A stretch of DNA of 64,000 bases from Candidatus Phycosocius bacilliformis (GTDB lineage: Bacteria; Pseudomonadota; Alphaproteobacteria; Caulobacterales; Aquidulcibacteraceae), in the NCBI RefSeq assembly GCF_003112735.1, contig NZ_BFBR01000004.1, positions 1-64,000 on the forward strand, written 5' to 3'. Positions 1 through 6,839 of the stretch are shown here, one piece after another (the stretch's first letter is position 1; each line of letters starts with the position of its first letter). The translations under genes were made by a program, and so were the position numbers. The notes under the pieces are model-generated. The model made no database searches and had not been told where the DNA came from. It saw only the letters and a program-made list of their open reading frames with translations.

Positions 1-1
1 A

Positions 2-109
2 CGCTCCGATGCCACCGCCGCTGGGGCCGCACCCCGCGCCAATCCCAACGCTTGGTCCACAAACCAAGACCGCAACATCGCCTCCGCCCTGCGCGGAACA
101 CGTCAATAA
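2..109 (+). CDS. C-terminal end of an unidentified protein (partial)
   Basis: The frame starting at base 2 is open from the window edge to a TAA at 107-109 and gives 35 residues rich in Ala, Asn, Arg and Gln, ending in LRGTRQ. This looks like a disordered C-terminal tail. It is followed after about 80 bp by the hairpin at 191-223, as expected for a gene end. No family can be named from so short a piece. A 65-residue frame at 9-206 covers the same DNA but has no ribosome site or recognisable composition. Confidence 0.3.
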   Translation, partial: RSDATAAGAAPRANPNAWSTNQDRNIASALRGTRQ

Positions 110-190
110 ACCTGTCGCGCTTCACGGCCTTGTGACGCCTCTGGCCACGATCCGGCAGAAAGTTTCCTTGCGGCAATCCTTACCGACGGT

Positions 191-223
191 AAAAGCGGGG
201 TCATGACGATGACCCCGCTTTTT
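191..223 (+). terminator. Perfect hairpin, probable Rho-independent terminator
   Basis: A 13-bp perfect stem (191-203 with 210-222) encloses a 6-nt loop and ends in five T. It would terminate the gene ending at 109. The ATG at 203 overlaps the top of the stem and the loop, and the GGGG that could serve as its Shine-Dalgarno lies in the stem, so the same structure could also limit translation of the next gene. Confidence 0.65.
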
Positions 224-712
224 CGCTTGCCGCCAGCCGTGCTGTGCTTGTTGGGCATGTGCATGGCTGCTTTGACGGCCTGTCAAAACGCCGAGACCAG
301 CCGAGCGGGATCCCCTTCATTGCAGCAGGAAACCGCGACCATGGCCAATCCCGTCTATCATTTTGAAATACCCGTCACCAACATGGACAGGGCGATTACT
401 TTTTATGAGGCTGTACTCGCCACAAAGTTAAGCCGAGAAACAATTGATGGCTATGAGATGGCCTTTTTCCCACGAGCCGATGGCAAGCCCGGTGCGAGTG
501 GTGCCTTGGCCAAAGGCGATGTCTATGTGCCGTCCAAGACCGGGGCGATCATCTATTTTGACGTCGAAGATATCGATCCCGTTTTGGCGCGGGCCAAAGC
601 CCTTGGGGCCAAAGTGCTTTACCCCAAAAAGCATATCGGACCCGCTGGCTATGTCGCAGAGATTGAAGATAGCGAGGGCAATCGCTTAGCCTTGAATGCA
701 CTGTCCGACTGA
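203..712 (+). CDS. VOC-family (glyoxalase-like) lipoprotein
   Basis: The first 27 residues form a lipoprotein signal: an Arg-containing n-region, a hydrophobic stretch and the lipobox LTAC, with Cys27 the predicted lipidated residue. A short linker leads to one vicinal-oxygen-chelate domain from about residue 48 (VYHFEIPVTNMDRAITFYEAV) to the end (AEIEDSEGNRLALNA). This type resembles the COG3324 group of short VOC proteins, whose substrates are mostly unknown. An ATG at 341 with AGGAAA eight bases upstream would give a 123-residue cytosolic protein. The longer start is preferred because the signal peptide is convincing, although its ribosome site lies inside the hairpin at 191-223. It is convergent with the alcohol dehydrogenase. 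Confidence 0.7.
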   Translation: MTMTPLFRLPPAVLCLLGMCMAALTACQNAETSRAGSPSLQQETATMANPVYHFEIPVTNMDRAITFYEAVLATKLSRETIDGYEMAFFPRADGKPGASGALAKGDVYVPSKTGAIIYFDVEDIDPVLARAKALGAKVLYPKKHIGPAGYVAEIEDSEGNRLALNALSD

Positions 713-719
713 GGAGACC

Positions 720-1748
720 CTAACTGGGCTGAAAGATAGGTGGGCGCGCCAGAACGGGCTTCAGACTGGGCTCTGCCAATACATCAGGGGCGTCATCAAA
801 AGCCGCGACTTGCGACGTCACCGCACTGGGATCAACGCGTCCGTCGGCTACCCATTGCAGGGTCTCGGCCACATTGGGCCCACCCCGACCACGCCCGGTA
901 TAGAAGCGAACACCAGTCCGGTACATGTCAAACAAGGGCATGGAAACCGGCAAGAAATGCCCGCCGACAGAGGACACAATGCCCTCGGGCTCAACCGAGC
1001 GTATCGCGCAAAGCAAGCTGTCAGCCTGTGCACTGGCATCAATGACAATAGGGAAACTACCCGCACGACGTGGGGTTGGCCCCTCGACCACCTCGGCACC
1101 ATAATGGGTTGCAAGGTCAAGCCGTGCGGGGTCAGTGTCATAATAGACCACGCGGCTTGCACCCCCCGCACGCGCAAACATCACCGCATAAAGGGCAATC
1201 GAACCGCAACCACCCATCACCAAGACTTCTGCCCCCGGCACTGCGCGCAAATGGGGAATGGTGAACTCAAACGCGAAGGGCAAGTTGTCTGCGGCACTTG
1301 CGACGATTTCAGGGCGCACGCCTATGGGCACTTTGGTCAAAGCAAAGTCGGCTTCGATCACGCGGATTGAGTCTGAGAATGTCCCGCCCCAATCACCGAG
1401 CCCCGGCAGACCATACATCGCGCCGGTTTGATGGGTCCGGCAGCTATTGGGCCGCCCGGTCTGGCACCGATCGCAATGGGAACAGGAAATATGCCAATTG
1501 ACAACGACAATATCGCCGCGACGAACCCTGCGCACCTCTTCTCCGACATCGACCACTTCAGCGACACACTCATGCCCAATGGCAAATGGGCCGGTAAACG
1601 GGGCTTCGCCCCGCAGGATGAGGCGGTCGAGATCGCATGTGGTTGAGGCAATCGGGCGAACAATCGCCTCGCGCGGGCCTTGGAGCTGCAAGTCCTTCTG
1701 TTCCTGCCAGATGAGATCACCGGGCTTGTTAAAGATGAGCGCGCGCAT
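720..1748 (-). CDS. Zinc-dependent alcohol dehydrogenase (MDR superfamily)
   Basis: 342 residues with the medium-chain dehydrogenase layout: an N-terminal GroES-like catalytic half and a C-terminal Rossmann half (VLVMGGCGSIALYAVMFARAGG). The GHE motif (GHECVAEVVDVG) supplies a catalytic zinc ligand region, and four structural-zinc cysteines lie in CSHCDRCQTGRPNSC. A Cys at the early catalytic position follows Thr-Thr (STTCDLDRL). It should oxidise an alcohol or reduce an aldehyde or ketone with NAD(P); the substrate cannot be read. AAAGGAG lies upstream of the ATG. It is divergent from the TetR gene at 1824 across a 75-bp gap that holds an operator-like half-site, so TetR control is likely. 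Confidence 0.9.
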   Translation of the reverse strand: MRALIFNKPGDLIWQEQKDLQLQGPREAIVRPIASTTCDLDRLILRGEAPFTGPFAIGHECVAEVVDVGEEVRRVRRGDIVVVNWHISCSHCDRCQTGRPNSCRTHQTGAMYGLPGLGDWGGTFSDSIRVIEADFALTKVPIGVRPEIVASAADNLPFAFEFTIPHLRAVPGAEVLVMGGCGSIALYAVMFARAGGASRVVYYDTDPARLDLATHYGAEVVEGPTPRRAGSFPIVIDASAQADSLLCAIRSVEPEGIVSSVGGHFLPVSMPLFDMYRTGVRFYTGRGRGGPNVAETLQWVADGRVDPSAVTSQVAAFDDAPDVLAEPSLKPVLARPPIFQPS

Positions 1749-1758
1749 GCTTGACTCC

Positions 1759-1783
1759 TTTTATGTCAATCACCATATTTTAG
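1759..1783. promoter_or_regulatory. Operator-like element 1, TetR/ADH intergenic region
   Basis: This 25-bp segment matches 2463-2487 at 22 of 25 positions; the shared core is atcaccata within a TTTTATGTC-leading, AT-rich element. It lies between the divergent ADH and TetR genes, close to the ADH start. Only the left half of the dyad seen in the second copy is kept here. Inferred binding site of the TetR protein encoded at 1824. Confidence 0.45.
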
Positions 1784-1823
1784 CTACTGGCGAAGTCAAG
1801 CCGAATGTGCAAACGGGTCAGAC

Positions 1824-2393
1824 ATGGGAAATTCTGAAAAATCGCGTGCGCTTGCCCTGGCAACAGCCGAACGCCTGTTTCGCCTTCAGGGCTATTCGGC
1901 AACCGGTCTTGCCCAGATTATCGAGGAAAGCGGCTCGCCCAAAGGCTCGTTCTATTATTTGTTTCCCGACGGCAAGACCGAACTCGCCTTGCAGGTGCTT
2001 GAGCGTTATGTCGCCAGCGGTGTGGCCTTCTTAAGCCGGGCCGGCCAGGACAATCTGGTTGATCCAGATCATTATATTCATGCCATTTGTGATGGGCTGG
2101 CCGCTGAGATGGCCGCTAGTCAATTTCAACTGGGCTGCATCATCCAAAACATGACCATCGATAAAGTGTTCGAAGTACCCGCGGTTGCTGAAAAACTGCA
2201 ATCTGGGGCTGCAGCCTGGGAAAGCTGCTTGAGCGATCAACTGGAAAAGCGTGGGATGGACCAGCCCAGCGCACAGTCCCGCGCCAAGGCGCTGCTGGCG
2301 GCACTTGAGGGTGCCCGGACCTTGGCACGCATCCAGAGTTCAACCGAACCCTTCAAGGCAGTGGCGCGAGCCTTTACGGCAACAGCCAAATAA
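1824..2393 (+). CDS. TetR-family regulator, LmrA/YxaF-like
   Basis: 189 residues. An N-terminal TetR helix-turn-helix (about residues 8-55: ALATAERLFRLQGYSATGL, then SPKGSFYYLFPDGKTELA) precedes an all-helical ligand-binding C-terminal domain. The PKGSFYYLFPDGK form is that of the LmrA/YxaF subfamily, whose members often repress genes for degradation or efflux of aromatic compounds. It is divergent from the zinc dehydrogenase and upstream of the tautomerase gene, and a similar 25-bp element lies before both, which suggests one small regulon. The ATG has only a weak ribosome site. Confidence 0.85.
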   Translation: MGNSEKSRALALATAERLFRLQGYSATGLAQIIEESGSPKGSFYYLFPDGKTELALQVLERYVASGVAFLSRAGQDNLVDPDHYIHAICDGLAAEMAASQFQLGCIIQNMTIDKVFEVPAVAEKLQSGAAAWESCLSDQLEKRGMDQPSAQSRAKALLAALEGARTLARIQSSTEPFKAVARAFTATAK

Positions 2394-2462
2394 AGCGCAT
2401 TAAATCAAATTGATAATGGTCGCTTCTGGCATTTTCTGCCGGATCTGCACTTTAGGCTTGAT

Positions 2463-2507
2463 TTTTATGTCGATCACCATAATATAGTGATTGCCATATA
2501 ACGACAT
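2463..2507. promoter_or_regulatory. Operator-like element 2 with inverted repeats
   Basis: Bases 2463-2487 repeat the element at 1759-1783. Here the core forms a dyad, ATCAC (2473-2477) and GTGAT (2487-2491) around an AT-only spacer. A second pair, ATGTCG (2467-2472) and CGACAT (2502-2507), surrounds it with a different centre. It sits directly upstream of the tautomerase gene. Probable TetR operator and promoter region; the assignment rests on sequence sharing only. Confidence 0.5.
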
Positions 2508-2537
2508 CATGGCGCTATCAACGAAAAGGACCACTCC

Positions 2538-2759
2538 ATGCCCCTCATCCAAGTTTCTGTTCCTGCAGGCTCTCTTGACGCTGCCAAGAAGGCCAAAATG
2601 ATTGAACTGATCACCGAAGCATCGGTTACCGCTGAAGGCATTCCTGCCGCACGCCAATTCACCTGGGTCCAAATCAATGAAGTACCTGACGGTGGCTGGG
2701 GCATGGGTGGCCAAGCGATCACGCTCGAGATGATGAAGGTTGCTTTGGGCCAGAAGTAG
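2538..2759 (+). CDS. 4-oxalocrotonate tautomerase family protein
   Basis: 73 residues, the normal length of a small 4-OT subunit. The protein begins MPLIQVSVP; after Met removal Pro1 is the catalytic general base of the family. The beta-alpha-beta fold is suggested by the strand at 2-8, the amphipathic helix at 14-34 and the strand FTWVQINEV, then GGWGMGGQ. Family members move protons in keto-enol substrates, often in aromatic ring-cleavage pathways. It is the first gene of a pair with the Tat-exported tautomerase-like protein 11 bp downstream, and follows the TetR gene and an operator-like repeat. Confidence 0.85.
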   Translation: MPLIQVSVPAGSLDAAKKAKMIELITEASVTAEGIPAARQFTWVQINEVPDGGWGMGGQAITLEMMKVALGQK

Positions 2760-2770
2760 AGGCGGAATAC

Positions 2771-3073
2771 ATGATGTCTCTCTCCTCCCCATCGGAGATC
2801 AGCCGCCGCGGCCTGATTGGTCAGGCTTTGGTCGCAAGCTTTCTGGTCACTGTGCCAGGGGCTGCGACTGCGGCTGGCGGCAGCCCAATACCGCTGCCGG
2901 TCAATCTTCGCATCACTCTGGATCGTCCCTTTGAGACGACCGCCAGCCGCAAGCTGGTTGCCGGATTGACCGAAGCGGTGTCAAAAATCGGCGGTATCTT
3001 GCCAGTAAGTGCTGCTATATGGGTCCATGTATATGACTCTTCGGCCAAAGGCCGAGGCGGAAAACTGATCTAG
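2771..3073 (+). CDS. Tat-exported tautomerase-like protein
   Basis: 100 residues. SRRGLIGQALVASFLVTVPGAATAA reads as a twin-arginine signal with a hydrophobic core and an AxA-type cleavage site near residue 34. The remainder (PLPVNLRITLDRPFETTASRKLVAGLTEAVSKIGGI..., then IWVHVYDSSAKGRGGK) aligns by eye with the neighbouring 4-OT protein, including the WVxx strand and the terminal GG. If cleaved as predicted, Pro is not the first residue, so ordinary 4-OT catalysis may be absent. GAGGCGGA precedes the ATG. Exported members of this family are unusual. The Tat signal is well supported, the tautomerase relation moderately. Confidence 0.65.
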   Translation: MMSLSSPSEISRRGLIGQALVASFLVTVPGAATAAGGSPIPLPVNLRITLDRPFETTASRKLVAGLTEAVSKIGGILPVSAAIWVHVYDSSAKGRGGKLI

Positions 3074-3223
3074 AGCATCATGCCGACGTGTAACTAAGGA
3101 TTTTCGGCAAGATGGATAGGACAACAGAGTGAATTAGGCGCGTCAGACAGCGATGAGGCAAAACGAGGCCCACACGTCCTGATCGCCCTGTAACATGTGA
3201 CCCAATGCTCCTCCCCGTCTCAA

Positions 3224-3255
3224 GCGCGCCTGGTTCACAAACAGCCAGGCTGCGC
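3224..3255. other. Hairpin in the tautomerase/MAPEG intergenic gap
   Basis: GCGC-GCCTGG (3224-3233) pairs with CCAGGC-t-GCGC (3245-3255) around an 11-nt loop with one bulged T. There is no T-run, so it is not a classical terminator. The rest of the 262-bp gap 3074-3335 shows no credible gene. Confidence 0.4.
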
Positions 3256-3335
3256 AAGGGAAATTCTGATCAAGTTTTGAAGGCGGATCGGACCGTCGCC
3301 AGCATTGATAGGATCTGAATGAGGAGAAGACAGCC

Positions 3336-3863
3336 ATGAACTTTAAAACACAGCAAACACTGGTCGGCTTGCAAATTGCGGTCTCTGTTCCATGCCAGAT
3401 CGGCTACATCTATTTGGTCTTCCACAGTGGGATATTTACAGGCCCAGCAGCCGATGATTTGGCGAGCCGTATTGCCTTTGCCCTGCAGAACCAGCTTTTT
3501 GCTCTCTTGGTTTTATTGGCAATGATCGGCTTCATTGCCGGGGCCAGACCCTGGGCGAGCGATGTTATCGATGGCAATGATCAGGCCACACGACTGGCCA
3601 TCCAAGTCCGCATTCAACGCAACACGCTTGAGCAATTCATTTTGTTGGCCGTAGCCCATCTGGCACTGGCGACCCTTCTGCCGGCCCATTTGCTGGCGAT
3701 CCTGCCGGCTCTGGTTAGTTTGTTTATCGTGGCACGGATCCTTTATTGGATTGGCTATTCGATTGACCCAATCTATCGCAGTTTCGGATTTGTCGCGACT
3801 TTCTACCCCAATATTGCCGCTTTGATTTGGGCGACCATTTTGGTGCTTCAAGCCCGCATGTAA
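3336..3863 (+). CDS. MAPEG-family membrane protein
   Basis: 175 residues with four predicted membrane segments (about 8-30, 50-68, 105-135, 152-172). The loop RNTLEQFILLAVAHLAL and the later ARILYWIGYSIDPIYRSFGF are the characteristic MAPEG signatures (membrane-associated proteins in eicosanoid and glutathione metabolism). Bacterial members are integral membrane proteins, some with glutathione transferase or peroxidase activity; activity here is not shown. A strong GAGGAGA ribosome site precedes the ATG. It is convergent with the gene ending at 3871. Confidence 0.85.
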   Translation: MNFKTQQTLVGLQIAVSVPCQIGYIYLVFHSGIFTGPAADDLASRIAFALQNQLFALLVLLAMIGFIAGARPWASDVIDGNDQATRLAIQVRIQRNTLEQFILLAVAHLALATLLPAHLLAILPALVSLFIVARILYWIGYSIDPIYRSFGFVATFYPNIAALIWATILVLQARM

Positions 3864-3870
3864 TGCGCGT

Positions 3871-4224
3871 TTAGACCTTGGCCAATTCTTCAGCGACGTC
3901 CTCTGAAGAGGCCTCGTCACGTGTGAGCGCTTCTCGCTCCTGTTGCAAAATCCGGAAGACGCGGGCGAGATATTCTTGCGTCCACGCACCGCGTTCATCG
4001 GCTTGCTGCTTGGTTGGACTGAAAGTCTCAATCTCTTGTCGGGTCAGAACGCCGGACTGTTCCAGCAATCGTTCCAACGTATCTGTGCGCTCACGCAGCA
4101 CGGCCAATTCCTGAGTCAGAACCAAAACCACATTGGTCAGCCGCTCGACATCGGCGTCGAGGAAATAGGGCCGTTTGCCTTTGGACTTGGCTCCTGCAAG
4201 GGCGAGTGGGTCAATCGTGCTCAT
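3871..4224 (-). CDS. Conserved-looking hypothetical protein, coiled coil
   Basis: 117 residues, charged and mostly helical. After a basic N-terminus (KSKGKRPYFLDADVERL) a heptad-like stretch runs to about residue 60 (VLTQELAVLRERTDTLERLLEQ), then VLTRQEIETFSPTKQQADERGAWTQEYLARVFRILQQERE. No family is recognised. Its start overlaps the methyltransferase stop by 4 bp (ATGA), so the two are translationally coupled, and it may be a partner or oligomerisation factor of the methyltransferase. No signal peptide or membrane segment. Confidence 0.7.
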   Translation of the reverse strand: MSTIDPLALAGAKSKGKRPYFLDADVERLTNVVLVLTQELAVLRERTDTLERLLEQSGVLTRQEIETFSPTKQQADERGAWTQEYLARVFRILQQEREALTRDEASSEDVAEELAKV

Positions 4225-5456
4225 TTTACAGCTCCCACGACATGCCAGGCGGCTTTGCGACCATAATCCTCTTGCTTGGTATCTTCAGCCGCTTGGGGGA
4301 AGACATCGGGATCAACCACCGCAGCCACCCCGCCATGTATCAGCTTATCGGCCGCAAAACCTGCTGCTACCATCGCCGTATCAAGATCAACCTCATGCAT
4401 CTTGGTCCAGAACGGTTCATTATTATAGAACGCGTCCCAATCGCGCATGGCCTGTTCGAATAAGGGCATGTCTGGGGTGTATTGCGGCTGCTCGACATGG
4501 AACACGATACCGCCCTGCTTGAGGAGGCGGTGGGTCTCGGCAAAGATTTTCGGCATGGAGGCAAAAGATGTTTCATGCAGGAACATGCACGAATGGATCA
4601 TGTCGAAGCTTTCGTCCGCCAGATCAGCCAGATTGCTGACATCGCCCTGCACGAAAGTCACATTGTCCACGCCCAATGTTTTGGCCCGCGCCAGGCCATA
4701 GCGCAACATGGGTGCACCGACATCAATGGCAACAACCTCCGCCTCAGGGAAGGCTTGGGCAATCGGCAGGACATTATGGCCAAGCCCCGCCCCAATATCG
4801 AGAATACGGCGTGGCTTCAGACCCGGCAGGGTTTTCTTGACCCAAGCCGCAATCGCCTGCCCCCCACCGTCATTATACCGGCCGAGCATGCCGCCCGTTG
4901 TGGCAAAAATTCCAATGTCATAATTGCACGGTCCCGTGACATCGCCTTCGCTGAGCTCGGTATAATAGCTGCCCGGCATGCAGTGATGGTCAATCGCTTC
5001 AACATAGCGGGGCAGCGGCAGGCTGGGATTGAGCTTAAGGCGGGCGTCATTGTTGGTTAAGGCCTTGGCGCGCGCATTAAGGGCATCAGCCTGGCGCAAA
5101 GTCACCCAGCGACCTGCCTGCTGGCGCGTTTCCATGGTCGCCCGGCGCAGCGCACTCCACCATTGAAACATCGTATCTTTCAACAAGGCCTTGCGGACCT
5201 CATGACGATCTTTGAACCCGCGCCCTTGCGTAGCCTTGAATTGCGGCTCGACCCGGGTGTCAAAGGCGGCCTTGACCCCTGGCATGATCTGGGTCGACAA
5301 ATGGCGGTTCATATGGGCGAGGAAGTTGAACCTGGCAATTTCATCATGGCTCAATTCTGGAAACATGCCATGCTGGCCAACAACCCGATAATCGGGGGGG
5401 CCGTCATAGGCGCGCTCTGCTTCGGCCTTGGGCTTGTCACTGACGAGACTGGACAT
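4221..5456 (-). CDS. SAM-dependent class I methyltransferase
   Basis: 411 residues from the ATG at 5456, which has GGGAGA nearby upstream; the open frame extends further but that part is antisense to the SDR gene and lacks coding character. The C-terminal half holds the Rossmann methyltransferase fold: motif I ILDIGAGLGHNVLPIA, the acidic end of strand 2 (VVAIDVG), motif II FDMIHSCMFLHET and a post-motif HRLLKQGGIVFHVEQP. The N-terminal ~190 residues are an unrecognised helical region with a YNDGGG-type linker. The substrate is unknown. Transcribed with the coiled-coil gene and divergent from the SDR at 5566. Confidence 0.85.
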   Translation of the reverse strand: MSSLVSDKPKAEAERAYDGPPDYRVVGQHGMFPELSHDEIARFNFLAHMNRHLSTQIMPGVKAAFDTRVEPQFKATQGRGFKDRHEVRKALLKDTMFQWWSALRRATMETRQQAGRWVTLRQADALNARAKALTNNDARLKLNPSLPLPRYVEAIDHHCMPGSYYTELSEGDVTGPCNYDIGIFATTGGMLGRYNDGGGQAIAAWVKKTLPGLKPRRILDIGAGLGHNVLPIAQAFPEAEVVAIDVGAPMLRYGLARAKTLGVDNVTFVQGDVSNLADLADESFDMIHSCMFLHETSFASMPKIFAETHRLLKQGGIVFHVEQPQYTPDMPLFEQAMRDWDAFYNNEPFWTKMHEVDLDTAMVAAGFAADKLIHGGVAAVVDPDVFPQAAEDTKQEDYGRKAAWHVVGAVK

Positions 5457-5501
5457 GCTCACATCTCCCTTGCCACTGCTGTGGTCATTTCTGATGTAAA
5501 T

Positions 5502-5509
5502 GGTATACC
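5502..5509. promoter_or_regulatory. Small palindrome between methyltransferase and SDR
   Basis: GGTATACC is an 8-bp perfect palindrome in an AT-rich setting within the 109-bp divergent gap. It could be the core of a shared operator; support is weak because it is short. Confidence 0.25.
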
Positions 5510-5565
5510 TATTGCCGAATGAAAAGAGCGTGACAACCTGTCGCACACATTTTTCGGAGATCACT

Positions 5566-6408
5566 ATGGCAGACAAGCGTTTCACTGGCAAAACCGCCGT
5601 CGTCACAGGCTCAGGGCGTCGCAAAGGACTGGGAGAAGCGATCGTGCGGCGGCTTGCTGCGGAGGGGGCCAATATTGTCTTGTCCGACATTGGTCGGGCG
5701 CGTGACGCCGCGACCGCTGCGGAGCACGTAGGCCAGGAAGACGAAATGGCTGCAATCGCTGCTGAAATCGCCGCCATGGGTGTGGGCGTGACGACCAAGG
5801 CTTGTGATGTGCGCGTGCCCGCTGAAGTTGAAGCCCTAGCCCAGCATGGCGTGGACACGTTTGGTCGCCTCGACATTTGGGTCAATAATGCCGGGATTGG
5901 CTATATTATGAAGCCTTTGCTGGATGTGACCGAAGCTGATTGGGATGCAGTGATCGACGTCAATCTGAAGGGCTGCTTCTTCGGGATCCAGGCCGCTGCA
6001 CGCCACATGATTGCAGGTGGCAAAGGCGGGCGCATCATCAATATCGCAAGCCAGGCCGCCAAGTCAGGTTTTCCCCACGCCCAAGCCTATACATCCTCCA
6101 AACATGGCCTTGTTGGACTGGCGCGCTCTGCTGCGGTGGAGTTGGGAGCCCATCACATAACCGTCAATAATGTTTGCCCTAACCACGTTACCACCGGATT
6201 GGGCGCTTGGCAGAATGAGTATTTCTCCAAGGTGGTTGGTGCTGCTTCGGTTGAGGATTATCTGAAAGCCATGGCCGCCCGCATCCCGCTGGGCCGGCCA
6301 GGCTTGCCAGAGGATACCGCCGCTGCAGTGGCTTTCCTCTGCAGTGACGATGCAGTCTATATCACCGGGGAAAGTATGAATGTGTCGGGCGGGGAAGAAC
6401 CCCATTAA
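5566..6408 (+). CDS. Short-chain dehydrogenase/reductase (SDR)
   Basis: 280 residues from the ATG at 5566 (CGGAGA upstream). It has a variant cofactor motif, TGSGRRKGLGEAIVRR, in place of TGxxxGIG, then VNNAGIGYIMKPL (NNAG), an active-site set in INIASQAAK...AYTSSKHGLVG (Ser, Tyr, Lys) and a C-terminal GESMNVSGGEEPH. It should catalyse an NAD(P)-dependent alcohol/ketone conversion. Followed after 35 bp by a VOC protein in the same direction. The substrate is not evident; the mixed methyltransferase/SDR/VOC context suggests breakdown or modification of a small aromatic or terpenoid compound. Confidence 0.9.
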   Translation: MADKRFTGKTAVVTGSGRRKGLGEAIVRRLAAEGANIVLSDIGRARDAATAAEHVGQEDEMAAIAAEIAAMGVGVTTKACDVRVPAEVEALAQHGVDTFGRLDIWVNNAGIGYIMKPLLDVTEADWDAVIDVNLKGCFFGIQAAARHMIAGGKGGRIINIASQAAKSGFPHAQAYTSSKHGLVGLARSAAVELGAHHITVNNVCPNHVTTGLGAWQNEYFSKVVGAASVEDYLKAMAARIPLGRPGLPEDTAAAVAFLCSDDAVYITGESMNVSGGEEPH

Positions 6409-6443
6409 ACCTGCGGCACAGGCGACCATGAAGGGCACGGGCC

Positions 6444-6839
6444 ATGGGTTTTCTCTCTGCTATCACCATTCTGGTGCGTGACTATGACGAGGCAATTACC
6501 TGGTACGTCGCCAAGTTGGGCTTTGTTTTGGTCGTGGATACGCCCATGGGAGCTGACAAGCGCTGGGTCGTTGTCGCCCCACAGGCTGATGCGCAAACCA
6601 GAATTGTGCTGGCCCGCGCAACAGGTCCCGAACAGACCAGTCTGATCGGCCGCCAGATGGGTGGTCGCGTCGGCTTCTTCCTGCAGACCGAAAATTTTGA
6701 GGCCAGCTATCAGCGCATGCTGGAAGCGGGCGTGCAGTTCCGCGAAGCCCCGCGCCAAGAGGCCTATGGACAGGTGGTGGTGTTTGAAGATTGCTATGGC
6801 AATGGCTGGGATTTAATCCAGCCCAAACAGCCTGATTAG
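6444..6839 (+). CDS. VOC-family protein
   Basis: 131 residues forming one complete glyoxalase/bleomycin-resistance/dioxygenase domain: ITILVRDYDEAITWYVAKLGFVLVVDTPMG at the start, FFLQTENFEASYQRMLEAGVQF in the middle and FEDCYGNGWDLIQP at the end. This is typical of stand-alone VOC proteins with unknown substrates. The ATG has GAAGGG upstream. It lies 35 bp after the SDR, and its stop overlaps the end of the convergent acyltransferase by 4 bp. Confidence 0.85.
   Translation: MGFLSAITILVRDYDEAITWYVAKLGFVLVVDTPMGADKRWVVVAPQADAQTRIVLARATGPEQTSLIGRQMGGRVGFFLQTENFEASYQRMLEAGVQFREAPRQEAYGQVVVFEDCYGNGWDLIQPKQPD

Noticed and set aside
9-206. A 65-codon plus-strand open frame at the left edge
   Set aside because: Pro-rich, runs into the terminator hairpin, no ribosome site; the frame from base 2 gives a more credible tail of an upstream gene.
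696-1370. Long open frame antisense to the zinc alcohol dehydrogenase
   Set aside because: The dehydrogenase on the minus strand has complete family motifs; the antisense frame has none and is a shadow caused by GC-rich codon use.
5457-5885. Upstream extension of the methyltransferase frame by 143 codons
   Set aside because: It is antisense to the SDR gene, lacks family likeness, and the ATG at 5456 has a good ribosome site.
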